Numbered from the stretch's first letter, positions 47,611 through 58,092 are shown. The stretch: 64,000 nucleotides of DNA from Psychrobacter fozii (GCF_003217155.1 NZ_QJSU01000003.1:1-64000), one strand, 5' to 3'. Numbers and translations are program-made. Notes: generated from the letters alone by a model not told the origin.

Positions 47611-47817
47611 GTGAGCAAAAAGGATAATACAAAGAATTTCAAACACATAAGCGATATGGTTGGAAATGATGACATATACAATCTGTCTATAGATATTCGT
47701 TGTCACTTAATCACAAATTATAACAGAACAAACGCGAGGACGCAGTACTTCGCTGCTGGTTTTGTCTTTATTATTGCTACATCAATGATAGCTTATATTT
47801 CTGCGTTTGCCGTCTGA
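47611..47817 (+). CDS. Possible small membrane protein
   Basis: 68 codons from GTG at 47611, with an ATG option at 47656. The C-terminal 25 residues form one transmembrane helix (AAGFVFIIATSMIAYISAFAV); the rest is polar. No good ribosome site. It is divergent from mrdA and 200 nt before the DUF445 gene. It could be chance. Confidence 0.25.
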   Translation: MSKKDNTKNFKHISDMVGNDDIYNLSIDIRCHLITNYNRTNARTQYFAAGFVFIIATSMIAYISAFAV

Positions 47818-48015
47818 TGTGAATGATAAAACGTGTCATGTCTGGTCACAACTTGGCTAGGGTCTACGTGTGCTAATGGATAGCAAGTATGCTAAAATCA
47901 GGCGGTTTATTTTATAGTCATTATTATGGGTAGAGCGTGTGTTTGTGCAGCGTTCTAATGTGCTAACGGTATGTTATTAGCAACGACAATCAACCTGTCA
48001 GGGACAAGATAAGTC

Positions 48016-49347
48016 ATGGACACAACTTCATTGTGGCAGGCGATAGCTGAGCACCCAGAGTTCTTTGCCATGCTAACCATTCCGCCGGTAACGGCATTCG
48101 TTACTTGGATACATGTGTGGATGGCGCTCAAAATGCTGTTTTATCCGGTTAAGTTTTGGGGTATTCGTATTCCTAACTTTCCGTTTTTTGGGTTGCCGGG
48201 TATTGGCTGGCAAGGTATCGTGCCACGCAAAGCTGGCAAGATATCAGGTGTCATCGTCGATCAGACGCTGTCAAAACTGGGCTCACTTGATGAGTTCTTT
48301 CAGGCGATGGAACCTGAGCAGATGGCCGTCTTTATCACTGATACAGTCGATAAAAATCTTGAAGCATTGATTGATGAAATTATGCTGGATCATTCGCCTG
48401 CGCTGTGGGGCAATCTGCCTTATGCGTTAAAGCGTCGCGTCTATGCCCAAGCACACCAAGAGCTGCCCAATATTATGCAGTCGTTGGTGACAGACTTGAC
48501 CCATAATGTCGAAGACTTGGTTGATATGCGTAAGATGATCGTCAACACGATGGAGGGTGATCGTCGGTTGATGGTTAATATGTTTTTAAAGGTAGGCCAA
48601 AAAGAGATCGATTTTATTTGGCATATCAGTGCCTTGATTGGTTTGATTTTCGGTCTTATTCAAATGTTCATATTTTTGGTAGTGCCGCAGCATTGGACAG
48701 TGCCGTTTTTTGCCGCAATTTGGGGCTTTCTCACCAATTGGATCGCTATTTGGATGGTGTTCAATCCGGTCGAGCCACACTTTATCCCCTATGTTAAGTT
48801 TTTTACTGTAAAGAGCCATTTCCCATTTATAAAACCACAGATACCGCGTATTGATCGATACCGTCTACAAGGTGGCTTTATGAAACGTCAAGAGGAAGTC
48901 TCTGAGGTTTTTGCTGAGATTGTGGTAAAGGATTTGGTCACGCTTGAAAACATCATGAATGAGATGATGTATGGCGACCGTGCTGTGCAAACGCGCGAGC
49001 TGATGAAGTCCCATCTATATAAAGTGCTAGAGTCGCCGGTGATTAGTACGACGTTGCGCGTGGGATTGGGTCGCCGTGAGTATGGTCAGTTAAAAAACAC
49101 GATTATAGATAAGTCGATTGTCGCAACGATGGTGCCACTGCGTGATCCTGAGCTGAATGAGAGCCGAGCGAGTAAGATATTTGGGCTGTTTCGTGATCGT
49201 ATTCGTGCATTGACGCCAAATGAGTTTCAAAATCTATTGCGTCCCGCTTTTCGTGAAGACGAAATGACGCTGATTGTATTGGGTGGTCTGACGGGATTTT
49301 TGGCTGGTTGGCTGCACCTTATTTTGGTGTTTTTTCCATCGACTTAG
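48016..49347 (+). CDS. DUF445 family membrane protein
   Basis: 443 residues. Transmembrane segments near both ends (about 20-40 and 418-440) and in the middle (about 210-255) surround soluble helical parts. FGLPGIGWQGIVPRKAGKIS and GFLTNWIAIWMVFNPVEP are typical of DUF445/YheB-like proteins. Function unknown; probably in the inner membrane. Monocistronic by spacing. Confidence 0.82.
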   Translation: MDTTSLWQAIAEHPEFFAMLTIPPVTAFVTWIHVWMALKMLFYPVKFWGIRIPNFPFFGLPGIGWQGIVPRKAGKISGVIVDQTLSKLGSLDEFFQAMEPEQMAVFITDTVDKNLEALIDEIMLDHSPALWGNLPYALKRRVYAQAHQELPNIMQSLVTDLTHNVEDLVDMRKMIVNTMEGDRRLMVNMFLKVGQKEIDFIWHISALIGLIFGLIQMFIFLVVPQHWTVPFFAAIWGFLTNWIAIWMVFNPVEPHFIPYVKFFTVKSHFPFIKPQIPRIDRYRLQGGFMKRQEEVSEVFAEIVVKDLVTLENIMNEMMYGDRAVQTRELMKSHLYKVLESPVISTTLRVGLGRREYGQLKNTIIDKSIVATMVPLRDPELNESRASKIFGLFRDRIRALTPNEFQNLLRPAFREDEMTLIVLGGLTGFLAGWLHLILVFFPST

Positions 49348-49580
49348 CCAGATATTAAATTTTATGCGCTTTATACACATCGCATACAGAGTGGATACAA
49401 AAACGTGACAAGTTGGCGCTAATGTACCATGCTGTAAGCGTCTCAAGCTGCAAGGGCTAGTGACGCTCACCATCGCACTCATAAATATAGCAGTCACAAA
49501 TACTGAATGCTTATAACGTCTTAACATTCTAATCCCTCAAATAAACTATGACCGTATCAAGGTAAACAAGGTTAGACCGT

Positions 49581-51611
49581 ATGTTAATCACAGAATTGGG
49601 TTATTTTGCCTTGCTCGCCGCCTTTATGTTGGCGATTTTGCAGGTAGTATTACCGACCATCGGTATTATGCGCGACCACGTTGCATGGCAGCGTCTAGCG
49701 CCAAGTTTGGCATGGGCACAGTTTGCTGCAATGATTACCTCATTTGCCGCGCTGATGGCAGGCTTTTATTACAATGACTTTAGCCTCGTCTATGTCACTC
49801 AACATTCTAATACTCTGTTGCCTTGGTACTATAAGTTATCAGCAACGTGGGGCGGACACGAGGGTTCATTGCTGCTTTGGATGACCATTATGGCCACTTG
49901 GTGTGCGCTGGTCTCTTATTTCAGCCGTGGTCTACCATTGTCTATGCGTGCGCGAGTATTGGTGATCTTAGCTGGCGTGCAGATGATGATGCTAGCGATG
50001 CTTATCTTTACCTCATCGCCGTTTGACCGTACATTGCCTAATTTACCTGTTGATGGTGCGGATCTAAATCCTGTACTACAAGATTTTGGTTTGATTATTC
50101 ATCCACCGATGCTTTATATGGGCTATGTGGGCTTAGTCGTGCCATTTGCTTTTTGTATGGCGGCATTGTGGGAAGGCCGTTTAGATGCGGTATGGACACG
50201 CTGGTCGCGTCCATGGGCACTAGCTGCTTGGGGCTTTTTGACAGTTGGTATCGCACTAGGCTCATGGTGGGCTTACTATGAGCTTGGCTGGGGTGGTTGG
50301 TGGTTCTGGGATCCAGTAGAGAATGCGTCACTGATGCCATGGCTAGCAGGTACAGCATTGCTACATTCGCTTGCTGTTACCGAAAAACGCGGTGTGTTCA
50401 AAGCATGGACTATCATGCTGGCGATTTTTGCCTTTGCACTCAGTTTACTGGGCACATTCCTGGTACGCTCAGGCGTGATTACCTCCGTGCATTCGTTTGC
50501 CGCTGATCCAACTCGTGGTCTTGTCATCTTGGTGATTCTTGGTGTGATTATCGGTGGTGGCCTATTGATGTTTGCTGTACGCGGCTGGCGCTTGACGGTC
50601 GAAAGTCAGTATCAGTTAGTTTCACGTGAGTCGTTCTTAGTTATTAATAACGTCATTCTTTTGATTTCGACGTTGGTCGTACTGCTCGGCACGCTATATC
50701 CTATTATTGCTGATTCCTTCAATTTAGGACAAGTCTCTGTCGGCCCTCCGTATTTTAATGCGCTATTTGTCCCATTAACTTGGTTGATATTAGTCGCGAT
50801 GGGTATGGGCTCCAATATTCGCTGGAAAAAAGACAGCCGTCCGCTATTGGGCGCCGGCATGGTGATTGCGGCGAGTAGTGTTGTATTGGCAGCAGTTATT
50901 GCATATTTCACTAGCCCGTCTGCGATGCTCAACATTGGCGTCACGTTGGCAGTCAGTTTTTGGGTGCTGTTCTGGATGGTGGTGGATTTCAAAGACAAAA
51001 CCAAAAATGCCCCGAGTTTCTTTAAGGGATTACGTCAATTACGTCTGAGCTATTGGGGTCAACAGACCGCTCACGTCGGTGTGATTGTGGCGGTTATTGG
51101 TATTGCCTTTACCAGCACGTTGAGTATCGAGCGGGATGTCGCGCTTGGACCAAATGACAGCGTTCATGTCCAAGGTTATGACTTTACCGTTAAAGGCTTT
51201 AGTGAAGTAAAAGGCAGTAACTTTGATGCGACACAAGCTGAAGTTGAGATAACCAAAGACGGTCAGGCTGTGACCACACTATATCCTGACAAACGTAACT
51301 ACATCATCAGCATGATGCCAATGACAGAAGCGGCTATTGATGCGAGTCTAATGCGTGATGTCTACGTAGCACTTGGTGAACCTATCGCAGAAGATAGTAA
51401 CGAATGGGCCTTCCGTATCTACGTCAAACCGCTTATCCGTTGGATATGGCTTGGTGCTTTGATTATGGCATTTGGTGCGCTGCTCAGCATGCTAGATCAC
51501 CGTTATCGCATTAAGAAAGCCAAGACGCCTGCGCAAATTGCGGCAAGCAAATCAGGCTTTACGACAGTGGCCGATTTGGATTCACCAGCAATAAAGATGG
51601 GGGATAAGTAA
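49581..51611 (+). CDS. ccmF: Cytochrome c maturation protein CcmF (haem lyase subunit)
   Basis: 676 residues, about 15 transmembrane helices. WWD motif GWGGWWFWDPVENASLMPWL (about residues 236-255) binds haem; conserved periplasmic histidines are nearby. Attaches haem to apocytochrome c with CcmH. It starts the run ccmF-G-H-I, each overlapping the next by a few bases. ccmABCDE are not in the window. Confidence 0.96.
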   Translation: MLITELGYFALLAAFMLAILQVVLPTIGIMRDHVAWQRLAPSLAWAQFAAMITSFAALMAGFYYNDFSLVYVTQHSNTLLPWYYKLSATWGGHEGSLLLWMTIMATWCALVSYFSRGLPLSMRARVLVILAGVQMMMLAMLIFTSSPFDRTLPNLPVDGADLNPVLQDFGLIIHPPMLYMGYVGLVVPFAFCMAALWEGRLDAVWTRWSRPWALAAWGFLTVGIALGSWWAYYELGWGGWWFWDPVENASLMPWLAGTALLHSLAVTEKRGVFKAWTIMLAIFAFALSLLGTFLVRSGVITSVHSFAADPTRGLVILVILGVIIGGGLLMFAVRGWRLTVESQYQLVSRESFLVINNVILLISTLVVLLGTLYPIIADSFNLGQVSVGPPYFNALFVPLTWLILVAMGMGSNIRWKKDSRPLLGAGMVIAASSVVLAAVIAYFTSPSAMLNIGVTLAVSFWVLFWMVVDFKDKTKNAPSFFKGLRQLRLSYWGQQTAHVGVIVAVIGIAFTSTLSIERDVALGPNDSVHVQGYDFTVKGFSEVKGSNFDATQAEVEITKDGQAVTTLYPDKRNYIISMMPMTEAAIDASLMRDVYVALGEPIAEDSNEWAFRIYVKPLIRWIWLGALIMAFGALLSMLDHRYRIKKAKTPAQIAASKSGFTTVADLDSPAIKMGDK

Positions 51612-52270
51612 TGAGTACATCAAACCATTCCTCTGACCCAAGTCCGAAAAAAGACAAGGCAAGCAACACAAAAACCATGAACAAAAAACAGCTTAAATTA
51701 TGGTTTGTTATTCCGTTAATTGTATTCCTCGGTTTTGTCGTCATGTTATACATGCGCTTGGGTAAACCAACGGATATTGTTACCAATACGGCACTTGAGC
51801 GCCCAGTACCAACGTTTGAGCTACCGCTGCTATCAGATACTAGCCGCATCATGACCAATGAGAATTTACCTGATAAGCCCTTTCTAATGAATATTTGGGG
51901 CTCTTGGTGTCCAACTTGTATCATTGAACACCCGTTTTTAATGCAATTAGAAGAGCGCGGTGTCAATTTGGTCGGTGTCAATTATAAAGACGATATTGGC
52001 GATGCGTTAGGGTACTTAAACCGAGGTGGTGATCCGTTCTCGATGTCCATTCAGGATTTGTCTGGTCAGTTTGCATTGGACTTGGGTTTGACGGGTGCGC
52101 CTGAGACTTTCATCGTCGATGGTGAGGGTATTATTCGTCAGCATATTATTGGTGAGATCAATGAAAGCAATTGGCAAAGTCGTATCACGCCTTGTTTGAT
52201 GGTACTCAATGAAGCCAATGATAAAAACATCAGTCCAGAGCTGAGTCAGGTTCAGGAGGCGTGTCAATGA
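51611..52270 (+). CDS. ccmG: Thiol:disulfide interchange protein CcmG/DsbE
   Basis: 219 residues. Single membrane anchor (about 31-52) and periplasmic thioredoxin domain with WGSWCPTC active site (about 97-104) and TGAPETFIVDGEG. Keeps apocytochrome c CXXCH cysteines reduced. Start codon overlaps the ccmF stop (TAATG). Confidence 0.94.
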   Translation: MSTSNHSSDPSPKKDKASNTKTMNKKQLKLWFVIPLIVFLGFVVMLYMRLGKPTDIVTNTALERPVPTFELPLLSDTSRIMTNENLPDKPFLMNIWGSWCPTCIIEHPFLMQLEERGVNLVGVNYKDDIGDALGYLNRGGDPFSMSIQDLSGQFALDLGLTGAPETFIVDGEGIIRQHIIGEINESNWQSRITPCLMVLNEANDKNISPELSQVQEACQ

Positions 52271-52830
52271 TCGCTTATCAAATAAAGAAGGCGACGCTAC
52301 AGTTAGCAGGCTTTATCATTGCTTGTCTCTTAAGTATGAGCAGTTATGCTGCAATTGAGGTCTATGACTTTGATTCTCCGCAGCAAGAAGCTCAGTATCG
52401 TGGTCTCATTGAAGAGTTTCGGTGCCCCAAATGTCAAAACCAAAACTTAGCAGGCTCTGATGCACCAATTGCTCAAGACTTAAAGCAAAAAACGTATGAT
52501 CTGATAAAAGATGGTCGTAGTGATGGTGAGATTCGCGCTTATATGCAGGAGCGTTATGGCGACTTTATTAGTTATAAGCCGCCCGTACGTCCATCAACGT
52601 GGATTTTATGGTTTTTTCCGCCATTATTGCTCATCATTTTGGTCGCAGGTTGGTTCTGGCAAAGCAAGCGGCGCCAGCTTGTGGCTAGCGGAGAGAGTGG
52701 GGTGACAGTAAATAATACTGCTACGGCGCTATCTGCTGCCGAAAAAGCTGAACTTGATCGCTTGTTATCACGTGCTGATAGCGATGATAAGAAAGATCAT
52801 GACATCACAAGTCTCGAGGACAAAAAATGA
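52267..52830 (+). CDS. ccmH: Cytochrome c maturation protein CcmH
   Basis: 187 residues from ATG at 52267 overlapping the ccmG stop (ATGA), with aggagg at 52254-52259; a GTG two codons earlier is inferior. Cleavable signal (ends near SYAAIE), redox motif FRCPKCQNQ (CxxC) and a C-terminal membrane helix (about 114-134). Reduces apocytochrome and partners CcmF. The separate CcmI part follows as its own gene. Confidence 0.94.
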   Translation: MIAYQIKKATLQLAGFIIACLLSMSSYAAIEVYDFDSPQQEAQYRGLIEEFRCPKCQNQNLAGSDAPIAQDLKQKTYDLIKDGRSDGEIRAYMQERYGDFISYKPPVRPSTWILWFFPPLLLIILVAGWFWQSKRRQLVASGESGVTVNNTATALSAAEKAELDRLLSRADSDDKKDHDITSLEDKK

Positions 52831-54107
52831 CCATATTCTCTACTGTGGGCTTATTTATTGCTCTAAGCTTACTTACAGCCTTAATACTTGCTGTGATTAC
52901 TATAATACCGTGGTTAAGATCGCCTCGTTCACAAGAAAAACAAGTAGACAATCAGCTATTAGATATCAACGTTGCGGTGTTCCGCGAGCGTTTAGCAGAA
53001 TTAAAAACCGATAAAGATAGTGGCACTATTGACGACAGTCACTATGAGAATCAAAAGCTTGAGCTTGAGCGTCAGCTGTTAGATGCTCAGCGTGAAGTCG
53101 CACCGATGGTCACACCTGGCGTTAAGAGCCGCCTGATTATTATCGTTTGGGTTCCTGTATTGTCGGCTCTGGCGTATGTTATGGTCGGTGATCGTACCCC
53201 TGTGTTTGAGCTGTGGGCAGCCGAAGACAAAGTCAGCCAAGTTGCTGATGACTTACTGACTGGTAAGATTGATCAGCCACCAGCTTGGGCGATCGAAGAT
53301 GGTCAGCAGCTCATTAGTGCTATGCAGACCAATGTCTATCGTCATGCCGATGATCCTAATCGCTGGATGCGCCTATCGGAGCTTTTCTTATCATTAGAAG
53401 CGACCGATTCGGCACTAGAGGCTTTGTCACGTGCTTACCGCTTAACACCAGACAATGAAGAAATCGCGACTACCTACGCACAGATTAGCTTTTTTGCTAA
53501 TAAAGGCCAGTTAGATTCTAATACTCGCCGAGTGCTAGAAGGCGTATTGATCAAAAATCCAGCGCATGAAGGCGCGCAAATGCTCATGGCAATGGGTGAG
53601 GCACGCAGTAGTAATTTTGACCAAGCACAAGGCTGGATTAGACGTCTACGCGAGAGTATTTCTGCCAAGCCTGGCGACCATACCCAAGCGCTATCGAGTT
53701 TGGATGAGTTAAGTGCCAGTGTGAGTGCTCAGAAGCAGCAAGCATCTGAAGGCGTCGAAGTCACCGTGAAAGTGAATGCAAGTCTATTGCCGTTGGTTAA
53801 GGCTGACGATGTACTGTTTGTGGCGATACGTGATGTGAAAGGTGGTCCACCATTTGCAGCCAAGCGGTTACCAATTAGCGTCATTAAACAAGGTGAAGCC
53901 AATATTAGCCTAAGTGATTTGGATGCTATGATGCCTGAACGTACTTTGAAGTCTGCTCGAGACGAGAAGGTTCAGTTAGCAGTCATCGCACGCATCAGTC
54001 ATAGCGGTACTGCTAGTGCTGAATCAGGTGACTTGTCAGGCAATCCAGTCGTGATTGGTGCTGAACAAACTGAGGTTAATGTAGACATCAATCAGCAAAT
54101 CCCTTAG
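52827..54107 (+). CDS. ccmI: Cytochrome c maturation protein CcmI (TPR)
   Basis: 426 residues, overlapping ccmH by ATGA. Two N-terminal membrane helices (about 4-26 and 97-114) enclose a coiled cytoplasmic loop with VFRERLAELKTDKDSGTID, then periplasmic TPR repeats (about 170-270) and a C-terminal beta-domain (about 310-420). Chaperones apocytochrome c to CcmFH. Last gene of the run. Confidence 0.92.
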   Translation: MTIFSTVGLFIALSLLTALILAVITIIPWLRSPRSQEKQVDNQLLDINVAVFRERLAELKTDKDSGTIDDSHYENQKLELERQLLDAQREVAPMVTPGVKSRLIIIVWVPVLSALAYVMVGDRTPVFELWAAEDKVSQVADDLLTGKIDQPPAWAIEDGQQLISAMQTNVYRHADDPNRWMRLSELFLSLEATDSALEALSRAYRLTPDNEEIATTYAQISFFANKGQLDSNTRRVLEGVLIKNPAHEGAQMLMAMGEARSSNFDQAQGWIRRLRESISAKPGDHTQALSSLDELSASVSAQKQQASEGVEVTVKVNASLLPLVKADDVLFVAIRDVKGGPPFAAKRLPISVIKQGEANISLSDLDAMMPERTLKSARDEKVQLAVIARISHSGTASAESGDLSGNPVVIGAEQTEVNVDINQQIP

Positions 54108-54326
54108 CTGGTTATCTGTTGCTGTCAGCACCTATGACATAAGCGCTGTTGTCCAATACAGCAGCGTGCAACAGCATTATATGAACAGGTAAGTCATCGC
54201 AACTTATCACCCCAAATAATTAAAATACTTGAGCTTTGCAGGGCCACGAGGTAAGGTAGCCTTGCAAACAACCAATCCCAACGTTGTATTAGTCCCAAAA
54301 TCCTATTTATTAAGGAGAAACGTGTA

Positions 54327-54983
54327 ATGATGCGTATTATTTTGCTAGGTCCACCAGGCGCCGGTAAAGGTACCCAAGCCCAGTTCATTTCGAAAGAATA
54401 TGATATCCCGCAAATCTCAACTGGCGATATGCTGCGTGCAGCAATCAAAGAGGGTAGCGAACTTGGCAAAAAAGCCAAAGACATCATGAATGCGGGTGGC
54501 TTGGTTTCTGATGACCTTATCATTAACCTAGTGAAAGAACGTATCGCTAAGCCTGATTGTGTCAACGGTTGTATCTTTGATGGTTTCCCACGTACGATTC
54601 CACAAGCTCAAGCGCTTGCAGATGCTGACGTTGCGATCAACCATGTGGTTGAAATCAGCGTTCCTGATGATGAAATCGTCAACCGTCTGTCTGGTCGCCG
54701 CCAGCATCCAGGCTCAGGTCGCGTTTATCACGTCCATCACAATCCACCTAAGCAAGACGGTCTTGATGATGTGACTGGCGAAGCGTTAATTCAGCGCGAA
54801 GATGATAAAGAATCTACGATTCGTGATCGCCTAGCGACTTATCATGAGCAGACATCTGCACTTGTTGGTTTTTATCAAGATAAAGCTAGCAAAGGTGCTG
54901 ATGCACCTAAGTATGATAAGTTTGATGGTACTCAAGGTATCGATGATGTCAAGCAACAAATTTTGTCTGCACTAAAAGGCTAA
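54327..54983 (+). CDS. adk: Adenylate kinase
   Basis: 218 residues. P-loop [10 protein letters not shown] (about 8-17), [21 protein letters not shown] and a LID domain with [10 protein letters not shown] instead of a four-Cys zinc site. Interconverts ATP, AMP and ADP. Strong ribosome site aaggag. Confidence 0.97.
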   Translation: MMRIILLGPPGAGKGTQAQFISKEYDIPQISTGDMLRAAIKEGSELGKKAKDIMNAGGLVSDDLIINLVKERIAKPDCVNGCIFDGFPRTIPQAQALADADVAINHVVEISVPDDEIVNRLSGRRQHPGSGRVYHVHHNPPKQDGLDDVTGEALIQREDDKESTIRDRLATYHEQTSALVGFYQDKASKGADAPKYDKFDGTQGIDDVKQQILSALKG

Positions 54984-55016
54984 TTATCAATTTTAGCTAA
55001 TTGATATAGTCATTAA

Positions 55017-55044
55017 AGACCCTGTTTAATAGCAGGGTCTTTTT
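55017..55044 (+). terminator. Terminator of adk
   Basis: Stem AGACCCTG / CAGGGTCT with an 8-nt loop and TTTTT. Confidence 0.85.
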
Positions 55045-55133
55045 ATGGCTAATGATCTTGTATCTGATGGTTTTATATCTTACGAATCTATTTTTCGTAA
55101 TGGCTTGTTCATTTAGAATTAAAAAGCACCCAC

Positions 55134-55165
55134 AAAAAAACCGCTTACTCATCATAAGTAAACGG
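55134..55165 (-). terminator. Terminator of secB
   Basis: On the minus strand the imperfect stem CCGTTTACTT / GAGTAAGCGG is followed by seven T. It lies about 50 bp beyond secB. Confidence 0.75.
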
Positions 55166-55217
55166 CCTTTTTATCAAAATATGCGACTGATAAAGCTCGC
55201 ATATTTCTGATTAAAGC

Positions 55218-55670
55218 TTAGGCATTACCTTCAGCACCAACTTGTGCTTGCTGCTGGCTTTGTGCGTAAGCTTGATCAAAGTTAACTGGTGCTAGCAATA
55301 ACTGCGGGAAACTACCACGTGTCACGATGTCACTGATGACTTCACGAGCGTATGGGAATAGCACGTTAGGGCAGTATGCACCCAGGATTTGACCGATTTG
55401 GTCTTCTGGAATGTCTTTTAATAAGAAAATACCCGCTTGATGAACTTCAGCGATAAAGGCTGCTTCATCAGCATTTTTAGCCGTAACGCTCACGGTCAAA
55501 ATGATTTGATAATGATCATCATCAAGCTTTTCAGCATTGCTAGATAGGTTGATATCAAGCTCTGGGTTCCACTCTTTGGTGAATACACCAGCGCCTGGCA
55601 CTTCAAGTGACATGTCTTTTACATAGATGCGTTCTAGTGCCAATTGCGGTTGTGCTTGTTCGTCAGCCAT
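55218..55670 (-). CDS. secB: Protein-export chaperone SecB
   Basis: 150 residues. [34 protein letters not shown] and [15 protein letters not shown] are diagnostic. Tetrameric cytoplasmic chaperone delivering preproteins to SecA. Gene order rhodanese-grxC-secB is as in E. coli (yibN-grxC-secB). Confidence 0.97.
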   Translation of the reverse strand: MADEQAQPQLALERIYVKDMSLEVPGAGVFTKEWNPELDINLSSNAEKLDDDHYQIILTVSVTAKNADEAAFIAEVHQAGIFLLKDIPEDQIGQILGAYCPNVLFPYAREVISDIVTRGSFPQLLLAPVNFDQAYAQSQQQAQVGAEGNA

Positions 55671-55853
55671 GGTAATTCCTCTAAAATTGAATCAAATAAT
55701 TGGGAAAATGGTCATTTTAATCAAAGTTCATTGTAATATAAATCGAGACTGAATCTCGACATTTTTATCAATACTTTTTATTACTAGTCTTGAACCTACC
55801 TCTTTCTCTCTATCTTTGTATAAGCAGAGGTGGGTTCAAAAATAGACAGCAGA

Positions 55854-56117
55854 TTAACCCGCTAATAGCTCGTCAAGTTTGCCTTGTTGGTTCATTTGAT
55901 TGAGCTCATCGAAGCCACCGACAAAGGTATCACCAACGAAGATTTGTGGCACCGTGCGATAGTTATTGGTTTTTTTCATCAATGCTTGGCGCTCTTCGCT
56001 ACTGATGTCGTGCATGCCAATCTCTTCATAAGCAACGCCTTTAGTTTTTAGCAATTGTTTGGCGTTTGAGCAGTATGGGCAGATAGGGGTCGTGTAGACT
56101 TTAACAGATACGGTCAT
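55854..56117 (-). CDS. grxC: Glutaredoxin 3
   Basis: 87 residues. Active site CPYC (residues 13-16), cis-Pro loop TVPQIFVGD and GGFDEL for glutathione. Reduces disulfides and deglutathionylates proteins. Ribosome site aagga. Confidence 0.95.
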   Translation of the reverse strand: MTVSVKVYTTPICPYCSNAKQLLKTKGVAYEEIGMHDISSEERQALMKKTNNYRTVPQIFVGDTFVGGFDELNQMNQQGKLDELLAG

Positions 56118-56293
56118 GATGAATCCTTATTTATTGGTTTAGAAGGTAAACGTTTTATTGTAATCCGATACCAGTGCATAAATTGATATATAAAAATATA
56201 TTTGGTGATGCTCATTATTAAAGTGGGGATGAGCATATCAAATTCAAGATGCTGGAGCATAAAAGCGCTGAGGGTAGCATAAATGCCACAAAC

Positions 56294-56318
56294 AAAAAAA
56301 CACCTATCGATAAGGTGT
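56294..56318 (-). terminator. Terminator between the rhodanese gene and grxC
   Basis: Stem ACACCTTATCGATAGGTGT-type hairpin (56300-56318 on plus) with A run to its left and T run to its right, so usable leftward. grxC therefore probably has its own promoter in 56118-56293. Confidence 0.7.
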
Positions 56319-56390
56319 CTTTTTTTGAGCGTATCAATCAGATATTAATTGATGCCCACTGAGCATTTTTCTAAATAGTCATAAGATTTG

Positions 56391-56846
56391 CTATTTATGC
56401 AAACTCGGCTTGGCTTTGCCTTTGTTCTTTGGCTTGACATCTTTTACACCAACCAACGGCATGCCAGCACCTTGCCAACCACCAACACCACCTTCTAAAC
56501 GGTAGACGTCATCTTTACCGATCATCTGAATCGCAGCGCCTGCTTGCACACCCATGTCACAGATAATAATGACGGGTTGCTCAATGGCACGAATTTCTTC
56601 TATGCGGTCTTTGAGATCAGTGAAAGGTATATTGCGGCTGCCTTGGATATAACCTGACTCAAACTTCTTTTTGGCACGAATATCGATCAGCTGCGCATTT
56701 TGCGAGTTAACCATCATACCAAGGGTATTAGGCGATATTTTTCTGCCGCTACGTTTGTTTTCAATAGCAAAAAATAGCACGGCAAGTACGGCCAATATAC
56801 CAAATAAAAACGGGTGGTTGCCCACAAAATCCAGCGCACGATCCAA
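56391..56846 (-). CDS. Membrane-anchored rhodanese-like protein (YibN type)
   Basis: 151 residues if it starts at TTG 56846, which has a perfect ggagg six bases upstream (56853-56857). The product then begins LDRALDFVGNHPFLFGI, which aligns with the start of E. coli YibN. The ATG at 56909 would add 21 residues without a ribosome site. One membrane helix (about 14-28), then a rhodanese domain with a possible active Cys in IICDMGVQAG. Sulfur transfer or a membrane role alongside SecB is possible; function unproven. Confidence 0.85.
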   Translation of the reverse strand: MDRALDFVGNHPFLFGILAVLAVLFFAIENKRSGRKISPNTLGMMVNSQNAQLIDIRAKKKFESGYIQGSRNIPFTDLKDRIEEIRAIEQPVIIICDMGVQAGAAIQMIGKDDVYRLEGGVGGWQGAGMPLVGVKDVKPKNKGKAKPSLHK

Positions 56847-56988
56847 ACCATACCTCCAAAAAATAAGTGTTCTGTTAAGCCGAGAAGCCAGCCCAACGAT
56901 ATTGAACAAGGCGCTATTATACCGATTAGACCATCCATAGTAAACGTGTGATGGTCAACCTAGTAATGAACGATTAATAAGGCAGCGA

Positions 56989-58092
56989 TTAATAAGGTTT
57001 AGTATCAGCCTCTTCTCTAAGGGTCACGAGGTTTTCGACACGGCGCTGTAACACCTCACCATCAGCCACGGCTTGCCATAGTGCGCAACCTTTGCTGTTG
57101 TGAGTATGACGACAGTCACGGAACTGACAGTAGCCTGCTAGTGGTGCAAGCTCAACGAAGCCCGAGATAATGTCATCTGGACTCAAATGCCAAATACCAT
57201 ACTCACGGATACCAGGCGTATCGACGATGCCACCTTGAGTCAAGTCATCTGGATTAAACGGTAATAAGCGGCTGGTGGTGGTGGTATGCTGACCGAGCTT
57301 CGAGTTCTCAGAGATGATGTTTACCACTTGACCAGATTCTGGCAGCAGCGCATTGATTAAACTGCTTTTACCAACACCAGACTGTCCCGCAAAGATAACC
57401 AGTTTTTTGTCTATGTAGCGTTTTAGCTCGTCTAGTCCTTCTTGCTCATCACTGTCAGCGACGTTTTCAGGGCAATCTACTGAGGTTAAGACGCTCTCAT
57501 AACCAAGTGCTGCATATTGTGCCAATAACTCATTGGTATCGACGCCGTTTTCTTGCGCCAGTAAATCGGCTTTATTAAGCACCAATAATGGTTTTACGTC
57601 AGCAAGATGACAAACCACTAGGTAGCGATCAATCAGTGTGGGTGCAGCAGCAGGCAGTGGTGCAAAGACAATGGCCAAAATATCGACGTTGGCAGCGACA
57701 GGTTTGAGCTTATGGTAGCGGTCAGGGCGAGAGACGAGAGAGGTGCGTGGTTTGACGGACTCAATACGGCCAAATCCAGTATTGGAGTCGGCATTCCATC
57801 GCACTTGGTCACCAGCGGCTAGCATCGGCAGGTTGGTACGTACATGACAACGCCAAATATCACCCAACTCAAGCGTTTGCCAAAATGGTTCAGGATCATC
57901 AGGCCCAATCTCTGGCTGCTCAGGTATCACAGCAGGCAAACTGGTGACTTGTACTTCTAGTTGCTTACCGTAATGCGCCATGACCACGCCATCCATCAAA
58001 CTGTCATCGATGCTGTCTTGACTTAACAATTGCTGCTTGTCGATGCGACGAATCTGCTGTTTGGTCAGTTTGCGTTGCCGGATTAATGCCAT
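56989..58092 (-). CDS. rsgA: Ribosome biogenesis GTPase RsgA
   Basis: 367 residues. N-terminal OB fold, circularly permuted GTPase with order NKAD (LVLNKADLL), P-loop GQSGVGKSSLIN and DTPG, and a C-terminal zinc site (CQFRDCRHTHNSKGCAL). Late 30S maturation factor. It diverges from orn, as in E. coli. Confidence 0.96.
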   Translation of the reverse strand: MALIRQRKLTKQQIRRIDKQQLLSQDSIDDSLMDGVVMAHYGKQLEVQVTSLPAVIPEQPEIGPDDPEPFWQTLELGDIWRCHVRTNLPMLAAGDQVRWNADSNTGFGRIESVKPRTSLVSRPDRYHKLKPVAANVDILAIVFAPLPAAAPTLIDRYLVVCHLADVKPLLVLNKADLLAQENGVDTNELLAQYAALGYESVLTSVDCPENVADSDEQEGLDELKRYIDKKLVIFAGQSGVGKSSLINALLPESGQVVNIISENSKLGQHTTTTSRLLPFNPDDLTQGGIVDTPGIREYGIWHLSPDDIISGFVELAPLAGYCQFRDCRHTHNSKGCALWQAVADGEVLQRRVENLVTLREEADTKPY

